Below are positions 40,834 to 46,133 of a stretch of 46,133 nucleotides of DNA, one piece after another (positions within the stretch are counted from its first letter, which is position 1; every line of letters begins with the position of its first letter). The position numbers and the translations under genes are program-made. This DNA comes from Tabrizicola_A sp044377735 (GTDB lineage: Bacteria; Pseudomonadota; Alphaproteobacteria; Rhodobacterales; Rhodobacteraceae): contig JBILYK010000017.1 in assembly GCA_044377735.1 (NCBI GenBank), positions 1-46,133 of the forward strand, given 5' to 3'. The notes below the pieces were generated by a model. That model did no database searches, was not told the origin of the DNA, and was given only the letters and a program-made list of their open reading frames with translations.

Positions 40834-41961
40834 GTGATCAAAACCCTCTCCACCCTCAACCGCCGCAGCTTCCTCAAGCGCACGGCCGCTGGTGCCGGCG
40901 CGCTTGCCGCCCCGGCTCTGATCTCGTCCAAGGCACTTGCTTCGTCGGGCGAAGTCAACTTCATCGGCTGGGCAGGCTATCCTTCCCTTGCTGAAAAGGT
41001 GTTCCCCGCGTTTGAAGCCGCAACTGGCATCAAGGTGAACTTCAAAGAGCTTCCCGATCAGGACACCATGTTCGCTGAAGCCAAAGTTGCGCTGGAAGCT
41101 GGCGGCGTCGACCTTCTGGAGCCCACGATCGACCGTTGGGGCGGCTGGAACTCGAACGGCCTGCTGGGCGCGTTCGACGAATCCAAACTTGCCATGGACA
41201 ACTATCTGCCTGGCTTGGCTGATGGTTCGGCAGGCGAGCGCAGCCGCGCTGATGGCCAGCTGTACTATGTGCCGTCGAACTGGGGCACCGAAGCATTGGT
41301 CGTGAACTCGGCTGATGCCAAATTGTCGTCGCCTGCGTCTCTGGGCGATCTGTTCAATGCAGACAACTCGGCTGTTCTGCGTCCGCACTCGACCTTGGCA
41401 GCTATGGGCCGTTGGCTCGATGCAACCGGCCAACTGCCGCGCCCGTGGATGGATGGCTACACCGACATGGCCGCTATGGTCGAGCTGTGGGACATCGCGC
41501 TGGCCAAGGCTGTTGAGGCCAAGGGCAACGTCGTTCAGTGGTGGTCGGGCGAGAATGAGGCCAACGCTGGCTTTACCGCGAACGGCGCCACTGTCGGCCT
41601 GTGCTGGGACTCGACCGGCTATAACCTGCGCAATGATGGTTATGCCTATGTCGCGCCGGTCGAAGGTGCGTTCGCTTGGCACCAGGGCTTCGTCATGATG
41701 AAGAACGCCGCCAACACCGAACAGGCGCATGAGTTCGCCAAGTTCGTGTCGACCGCCGAAGGCGCAGCTGGCTGGGCAACCGCCTTCTCGTCGAACCCGG
41801 TGGGCAAGGGCGCATCCGACCTGATGGATCCGGCTGTTAAGGACTACTACAACGGCACCTTCAATGATGAAGCGCTGTCGAAGCTGTGGTGGTGGCCGGA
41901 GCAGTCTGCTGAATTCATCGCCAAGCGCTCTGAATACGCCGACAAGTACAAGGCCGCCTGA
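40834..41961 (+). CDS. Spermidine/putrescine-type binding protein (PotD family), Tat-exported
   Basis: A 375-residue family 1 solute-binding protein. It carries a twin-arginine signal (RRSFLK at residues 10-15, then AAGAGALAAPALISSKALA), so it is exported folded. Mature motifs VNFIGWAGYPSL, YYVPSNWGTEALVVNS and WDSTGYNLRNDGY fit PotD/PotF-like receptors. GTG start preceded by GGGAGA. It feeds the PotA/B/C-type proteins encoded after a terminator. The ligand may be a polyamine or the nitrogen compound degraded by the neighbouring cluster. Confidence 0.9.
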   Translation: MIKTLSTLNRRSFLKRTAAGAGALAAPALISSKALASSGEVNFIGWAGYPSLAEKVFPAFEAATGIKVNFKELPDQDTMFAEAKVALEAGGVDLLEPTIDRWGGWNSNGLLGAFDESKLAMDNYLPGLADGSAGERSRADGQLYYVPSNWGTEALVVNSADAKLSSPASLGDLFNADNSAVLRPHSTLAAMGRWLDATGQLPRPWMDGYTDMAAMVELWDIALAKAVEAKGNVVQWWSGENEANAGFTANGATVGLCWDSTGYNLRNDGYAYVAPVEGAFAWHQGFVMMKNAANTEQAHEFAKFVSTAEGAAGWATAFSSNPVGKGASDLMDPAVKDYYNGTFNDEALSKLWWWPEQSAEFIAKRSEYADKYKAA

Positions 41962-41978
41962 TAGGCGCTGCCTAAACG

Positions 41979-42012
41979 GGACGCCGGGCCAAAAGCCCGG
42001 CGTCCTTTTTTT
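41979..42012 (+). terminator. Rho-independent terminator after the binding-protein gene
   Basis: GGACGCCGGGC-CAAAA-GCCCGGCGTCC is a perfect 11-bp stem followed by seven T. It should stop most transcripts so that binding protein exceeds the membrane components. Confidence 0.92.
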
Positions 42013-42127
42013 ATGCAAGGCGTCGTTCCTGGACTAAGGGCCGCCTTGAACTGGCTATATCGCTTGCGCAGGACATCGGGCCTGTTAGGCTGCAACAAAA
42101 CAAGAATGACAGGGAGAAAGACGATCC

Positions 42128-43210
42128 ATGAGTGCAGGGATTGATCTTGAAAACGTGTGCTGTGATTTCGGAAGCTTCCGGGCCGTGGACAATGCCAATG
42201 TGTCCATCAAGCCGGGCGAGTTCTTTTCGTTTCTGGGCCCTTCAGGCTGTGGCAAGACCACGATCCTGCGGATGATTTCGGGCTTTATTGACCCGACCGA
42301 GGGCCAGATCAAAATCGGCGGCAAGGACATGAATGGCCAACGCCCGAACCAGCGCCCAACCGCGCTGATTTTCCAAAACCTTGCGCTTTTTCCTTTGATG
42401 CCCATCTGGGAGAATATCTCGTTCGGTCTTGAGATGCGTGGGGTCGACAAGGCCACCCGCCGCGCCAAGGCCGAAGAGCTGTTGCACCTCGTCGATCTGC
42501 CGGGGGCGGCTGACAAGATGGTCAGCCAGTTGTCGGGCGGCCAAAAGCAGCGCGTGGCCATCGCCCGCGCCTTGGCCGTTGAACCGGCGGTGATGCTTTT
42601 GGACGAACCGCTGTCGGCCCTTGACCTGAAACTGCGTCAGCACATGCGCGCCGAACTGCGCGCCATTCAAAAGCGCACTGGCGTGACATTCATCTACATC
42701 ACCCATGATCAGGGCGAGGCTTTGGCCATGTCTGACCGTGTGGGCGTGATGAGTCAGGGCCGCATCCAGCAAATCGCCGATCCGCGCGACATTTACAACA
42801 ATCCGGTCAACGGGTTTGTCGCGTCTTTCGTGGGCGAAAACAACATCTTCGAAGGCACGGCTGGCACGGCCGCCGATGGCATCGCCGCTTTTGACACCGC
42901 GCATGGATCGTTCCGCGCCCGGCTGGCCGCCGATGCGGTGGGCAAGCCGGTCAAGCTTTATGTGCGTCCTGAACACACCACGCTGGCCAAGACCAAGGCC
43001 TCCGAAAATTCGGTGCCGGTGACCATCACCGAAGTCTCGTTCGAGGGTGCTTTCATCACGGTTCACGGGATCAGCGAAAGCGGCAAGACCATCACGGCCG
43101 AAATCCGCAACGATGGCGCGGCGACCGTGCCCGAGGTGGGTGCCAAGCTGCACGCCCGATTTGACGCAGCCCGCGCCTCGCTTTTGCCCGACGTCAATGT
43201 GAGGGCCTGA
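42128..43210 (+). CDS. Polyamine-type ABC transporter ATPase (PotA family)
   Basis: A 360-residue ATPase. Walker A GPSGCGKTT, signature LSGGQKQR, Walker B VMLLDEPLSALDLK, switch histidine in YITHDQGEA. A C-terminal TOBE domain (residues about 275-355, LYVRPEHTTL) is typical of PotA. Ribosome site GGGAG before ATG. Three bases separate it from the first permease. It energises the PotB/PotC pair. Confidence 0.93.
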   Translation: MSAGIDLENVCCDFGSFRAVDNANVSIKPGEFFSFLGPSGCGKTTILRMISGFIDPTEGQIKIGGKDMNGQRPNQRPTALIFQNLALFPLMPIWENISFGLEMRGVDKATRRAKAEELLHLVDLPGAADKMVSQLSGGQKQRVAIARALAVEPAVMLLDEPLSALDLKLRQHMRAELRAIQKRTGVTFIYITHDQGEALAMSDRVGVMSQGRIQQIADPRDIYNNPVNGFVASFVGENNIFEGTAGTAADGIAAFDTAHGSFRARLAADAVGKPVKLYVRPEHTTLAKTKASENSVPVTITEVSFEGAFITVHGISESGKTITAEIRNDGAATVPEVGAKLHARFDAARASLLPDVNVRA

Positions 43211-43213
43211 GCC

Positions 43214-44140
43214 ATGCAGGACCTTCTGCGCCGCTACGGTCCGGGCCTGTCGGGGCTGATCGTGCTTTTGGTGGCATTCTGGCTGGTGATGCTGGTCATT
43301 CTGCCTAACATCACACTGTTTGAACAAAGCTTCCGCCCCTATCTGCCGGTCGTCGATGTCGGCGGTCCGCGCGACACCTACAGCTTGAACAATTACGCCA
43401 AAGTCTTCGATGGCAATGTGGAAACCAGCCTTTTGGGGATTGCCTTCGAAATCCCGGTCCATGTGAAAACCTTTTCGCAGACCATCTGGTATTCCATGGT
43501 TGTGACGGTGATCTGCTTTGCGATGGCCTATCCGCTGGCCTATTACATGGCCAAGATCGTCGCGCCAAAAACGGTGCCGACGCTTCTGTTGCTCCTCTTC
43601 GTACCGCTGTGGGTCTCTGAAGTGTTGCGCGCCTTTGCGTGGTGGATCATTTTGGCCTTCAAAGGGCCGCTCAATGCCTTGCTGCTGGGCCTGGGCCTCA
43701 TCGAAGACCCGATCCGCTGGACCAACATGGGTTACATGGGCGTCATGGTGGGTCTGGTCTATACCTATGTGCTCTTCATGCTGTTTCCGATCTACAACGC
43801 GATCTCATCGCTGGATACCAACCAGATCGAGGCGGCAGATGACCTTGGCGCGCCTTGGTGGAAGATCCATTGGCGTATCGTGCTTCCCCATGCGAAACCC
43901 GGCGTCGCCTCGGGCTCGGTCATGGTGTTCATGCTTTCGGCAGGTTCACTTTTGGTGCCATCGATCCTTGGCTCCACCACCTCGCAATGGTTTACCCAGA
44001 CCATCGACCAGTGGTTCAAGGACGCGCTCGACTGGAACACCGCGAGTGCCTATGCCTTCCTTCTGTTGATCCTGTGCACTGTCTTCGTGTCCATCGCGAT
44101 GAAGCTGTTCCGGGTCAAACTTTCTGACATCGCGAAATAA
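43214..44140 (+). CDS. Polyamine-type ABC transporter permease (PotB family)
   Basis: A 308-residue permease with about six membrane segments. The EAA coupling loop is QIEAADDLGAPWWKIHWRIVLPHAKPG. A long periplasmic region (about residues 35-90) follows the first segment, as in PotB. Partner of the PotC-like protein 12 bp downstream. Confidence 0.92.
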   Translation: MQDLLRRYGPGLSGLIVLLVAFWLVMLVILPNITLFEQSFRPYLPVVDVGGPRDTYSLNNYAKVFDGNVETSLLGIAFEIPVHVKTFSQTIWYSMVVTVICFAMAYPLAYYMAKIVAPKTVPTLLLLLFVPLWVSEVLRAFAWWIILAFKGPLNALLLGLGLIEDPIRWTNMGYMGVMVGLVYTYVLFMLFPIYNAISSLDTNQIEAADDLGAPWWKIHWRIVLPHAKPGVASGSVMVFMLSAGSLLVPSILGSTTSQWFTQTIDQWFKDALDWNTASAYAFLLLILCTVFVSIAMKLFRVKLSDIAK

Positions 44141-44152
44141 GGGGGGCAGATC

Positions 44153-45028
44153 ATGCACAAGCTTCGACTGAACCTCGCGCACGCCTATATGGTCTTGTTC
44201 CTGCTTTATATGATCGCACCGCTTGTGGTCATGTCAGGGGCAGCCTTTAACGACAGCAAACTGCCTTCAATCGTGCCGTGGAAAGGCTTCACCACCCATT
44301 GGTTCAGCGACATGATCGCCGATCAGCGGATGATGCTGGCCTTTGGTAACAGCCTGTGGGTTGCGGTGGCGGTGGCGCTGATCTCGATCCTTGTCGGCAC
44401 AGCTTCGGCCATTCTCATCAACTCGATCTCGGGTCGGGCGCGCACGGTGGTCTATGGGATGATGATCTCGACCATCCTTATTCCGGGGGTCGTGATCGGC
44501 ATTTCCACGATGCTTATGTGGACCAAGCTTGGTGGTGCGATCTTTGGACCCGATGGCAAACCATGGCCTTTCATCCCCGGTCTGCACCTTTCGGTGCTTG
44601 GTCAGGTCAGCTATATCGCCGCCATGGTGATGCTGTTGGTGCTGGCACGCCTGCAGTCCTTTGATGGAGGTCTGGAAGAGGCGGCACTGGACTTGGGTGC
44701 GAGCCACGGTCAGGTGATGCGCCGCATCCTTCTGCCGCATCTTTATCCGGCAATTCTTGCGGGTGGGGCGGTGGCCTTCTTCCAGTCGATCGAGAATTTC
44801 AACGTCACGCAGTTCACCCGTGGCGGGGCCGATACGCTGACGGTCTATGTGTTTTCCAAGGTGCGCGCGGGCATCACACCCACGATCAATGCGCTGGCCT
44901 TCTTGCTGATCCTTGTGACGCTGGCAATGGCCTTGGCCTATGAGTTCAACCGCCGCCGTCTGGCCCGGATTGAGGCCGCGCGTGAGGCTGAGGCGCGGCG
45001 CGCCGCGGCGCTGGAAGAGGCGATCTGA
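44153..45028 (+). CDS. Polyamine-type ABC transporter permease (PotC family)
   Basis: A 291-residue permease with about six membrane segments and the EAA loop LEEAALDLGASHGQVMRRILLPHLYPAI. The C-terminal tail is highly charged and alanine-rich (RRRLARIEAAREAEARRAAALEEAI), probably a short cytoplasmic helix. Starts after GGGGGGCAG and ends 21 bp before a strong terminator. Confidence 0.92.
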   Translation: MHKLRLNLAHAYMVLFLLYMIAPLVVMSGAAFNDSKLPSIVPWKGFTTHWFSDMIADQRMMLAFGNSLWVAVAVALISILVGTASAILINSISGRARTVVYGMMISTILIPGVVIGISTMLMWTKLGGAIFGPDGKPWPFIPGLHLSVLGQVSYIAAMVMLLVLARLQSFDGGLEEAALDLGASHGQVMRRILLPHLYPAILAGGAVAFFQSIENFNVTQFTRGGADTLTVYVFSKVRAGITPTINALAFLLILVTLAMALAYEFNRRRLARIEAAREAEARRAAALEEAI

Positions 45029-45049
45029 GACCTTGATTCTTGAACCAAC

Positions 45050-45083
45050 AAAGCCGCCGATCCTGCACTGGATCGGCGGCTTT
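45050..45083. terminator. Terminator of the Pot-type operon
   Basis: AAAGCCGCCGATCC and GGATCGGCGGCTTT form a perfect 14-bp stem with a 6-nt loop. T-rich sequence on the plus side makes it a good intrinsic terminator. Confidence 0.88.
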
Positions 45084-45170
45084 GCTTTGTGCCGACCCAC
45101 CACCAAAGCAAGGCAGTCAGGGGCGCTCGCGCCCCTCTGGTCGGCCAAGAGGCCGTCCATTCACCCCTGA

Positions 45171-45191
45171 GAGTATTTGGGCCAAGATGAA
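45171..45191. repeat. GAGTATTT-family element (single copy)
   Basis: GAGTATTTGGGCCAAGATGA with CCCCTGA on its left matches, in inverse orientation, the element at 32173-32202. It lies between the Pot operon terminator and the stop of the convergent oxidase gene. Confidence 0.65.
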
Positions 45192-45205
45192 GGGGCAGGG
45201 GCCGG

Positions 45206-46133
45206 TCAGTGCCGCCCTGTGATCCAATTGCCAAGCGCTGCAAAGCGCGAGGGCTTGCCCCGCAGCCGCGTCTCGCGGCGGTCGGCCAGCGCCAAGAGCT
45301 TGTACATCAGATGCACCCCGAGCCAGCGGAAGGGTTCAGGTTCCCATTGCCGCACACGGCGGTTGACCCAAGGGTGGCGGGTGATGGCCGTGTCGCGGCC
45401 CAATGCGAGATCGGCCAGCGTCCGCCCCGCAAGGTTTGAGGTGGAGACCCCCACGCCGACATAACCTCCCGCCCAGCCCAGACCCGTTTTGCGGTCAAGC
45501 CCCACTGTGGCGCACCAGTCGCGCGGCACACCGATGACGCCGCACCAGGCGTGGTCGATGGGGTATTCAGCGGCCTCGGGGAAGTGTTCGTGCAGAATGG
45601 CGGTCAGGCGGCGGATGGTTTCGGCATCCGGCGCGCCGTTGCGATCCATTTGGCTGGCGAATTTATAGGGCACCCCGCGTGCGCCCACCGTGATGCGGCC
45701 TTCGCGCGTGCGCTGGCAATAGCAATAGGCGTTCTTCATGTCGCCGATCAGCTCATGCCCGTCCCAGCCGATCTTGGCCCAAACCTCGGGCGGCAAGGGC
45801 ACAGTGGCGATCTGGGCCGAGTTCAAGGGCAGCCAGTCGCGCTTGTGCCCCTTGATCCCGGCGGTGAAGCCTTCGGTGCAGCGCAGGATGATCGGCGCAC
45901 GCACCACGCCCCGGTTGGTGGTGATGTGCCCCGCGTCATAGGAGAGCACCTCGGTGCTCTCGACAATGGTTGCGCCCTTGCGTTCAACCGCTTCGGCAAG
46001 GCCGCGCACCAGTTTTGCCGGCTGCACCCGTGCCATGCCTGAGACCACCATCGCGCCGAGCACGCCCGGAATATGGACGCGCTGCGTCACCTCTTGTGGG
46101 GTCAATTCGCGCGCGCGGTGCCCGTCGCCCCAG
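45206..46133 (-). CDS. FAD-dependent amine oxidase, PuuB-like (C-terminal part, cut by window edge)
   Basis: The reading frame is open to the right edge, so the N-terminal FAD-binding part lies outside. The visible 308 residues resemble the C-terminal part of PuuB/OrdL-type oxidases: GAMVVSGMARVQPAKLVRGLAEAVERKGATIVEST, AYCYCQRTREGRITVGARG, HAWCGVIGVPRDW and GLGWAGGYVGVGVSTSNLAGRTLADL. It probably oxidises a gamma-glutamylated or free amine. Convergent with the Pot-type importer. It is distinct from the oxidase at 1482-2783. Confidence 0.85.
   Translation of the reverse strand, partial: WGDGHRARELTPQEVTQRVHIPGVLGAMVVSGMARVQPAKLVRGLAEAVERKGATIVESTEVLSYDAGHITTNRGVVRAPIILRCTEGFTAGIKGHKRDWLPLNSAQIATVPLPPEVWAKIGWDGHELIGDMKNAYCYCQRTREGRITVGARGVPYKFASQMDRNGAPDAETIRRLTAILHEHFPEAAEYPIDHAWCGVIGVPRDWCATVGLDRKTGLGWAGGYVGVGVSTSNLAGRTLADLALGRDTAITRHPWVNRRVRQWEPEPFRWLGVHLMYKLLALADRRETRLRGKPSRFAALGNWITGRH

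Noticed and set aside
1..46133. CRISPR array, prophage, insertion sequence or integrase
   Set aside because: No regularly spaced direct repeats, no transposase or integrase motifs and no structural phage genes are visible, despite a tRNA at the left end and one in the middle.

Overview
The window is high-GC alphaproteobacterial DNA, most likely a Rhodobacteraceae/Paracoccaceae chromosome. The basis is tight operons with 1-8 base start/stop overlaps, Rhodobacter-like tRNAs and housekeeping genes (rplY with CTC domain, efp, hemP), and several copies of a GAGTATTT intergenic element that I associate with this family. I see no phage, transposase, rRNA or CRISPR. It reads as stable but catabolically rich sequence, dominated by uptake and breakdown of organic nitrogen compounds.

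Region 1 (1-10.6 kb, minus strand): a tRNA-Gly and a DegT-type aminotransferase, then a polyamine/amine utilisation operon read right to left: ABC ATPase, two paralogous periplasmic binding proteins, two permeases, a PuuA-like gamma-glutamyl ligase, a class I amidotransferase, a second PuuA-like ligase and a PuuB-like oxidase. Two copies of the palindrome TTTGATCAAA precede two of its blocks. Region 2 (10.6-16 kb) is mixed housekeeping: a PhnD-like and a TerB-like protein, rlmJ, efp divergent from epmA (which modifies EF-P), a DUF1330 protein and a DeoR regulator.

Region 3 (16.2-23.6 kb, plus) is a quaternary-amine operon: betaine-type binding protein, ATPase, a double-length permease, a choline-kinase-like phosphotransferase and a dimethylglycine-dehydrogenase-like flavoprotein. 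Region 4 (23.6-28.2 kb) holds rplY, an MFS carrier, a lone hydantoinase A, a noncoding stretch with an 11-codon Arg/Lys-rich ORF between inverted GAGTATTT elements, and a tRNA-Met.

Region 5 (28.2-40.2 kb) is the most interesting part. A gntR-rrf2 pair diverges from a gentisate/salicylate-dioxygenase-like cupin, a fumarylacetoacetate-hydrolase-family protein, a nitrilase-family hydrolase and a flavin reductase. A second unit follows: a 2,5-dihydroxypyridine dioxygenase (NicX) homologue, an acyl-CoA-dehydrogenase-fold flavoprotein, an SRPBCC-alpha/beta-hydrolase fusion, a TetR regulator, a glutamine-synthetase-like ligase and another flavin reductase. The two units share an ATTTTCGAAAAT palindrome, so they probably form one regulon for an aromatic or N-heteroaromatic compound of unknown identity.

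Region 6 (40.2-46.1 kb): hemP, too short for usual ORF cutoffs, then a PotD/A/B/C-type importer with a Tat-exported binding protein, and the C-terminal part of a second PuuB-like oxidase running off the right edge. Functions are inferred from remembered family motifs; no database search was possible.
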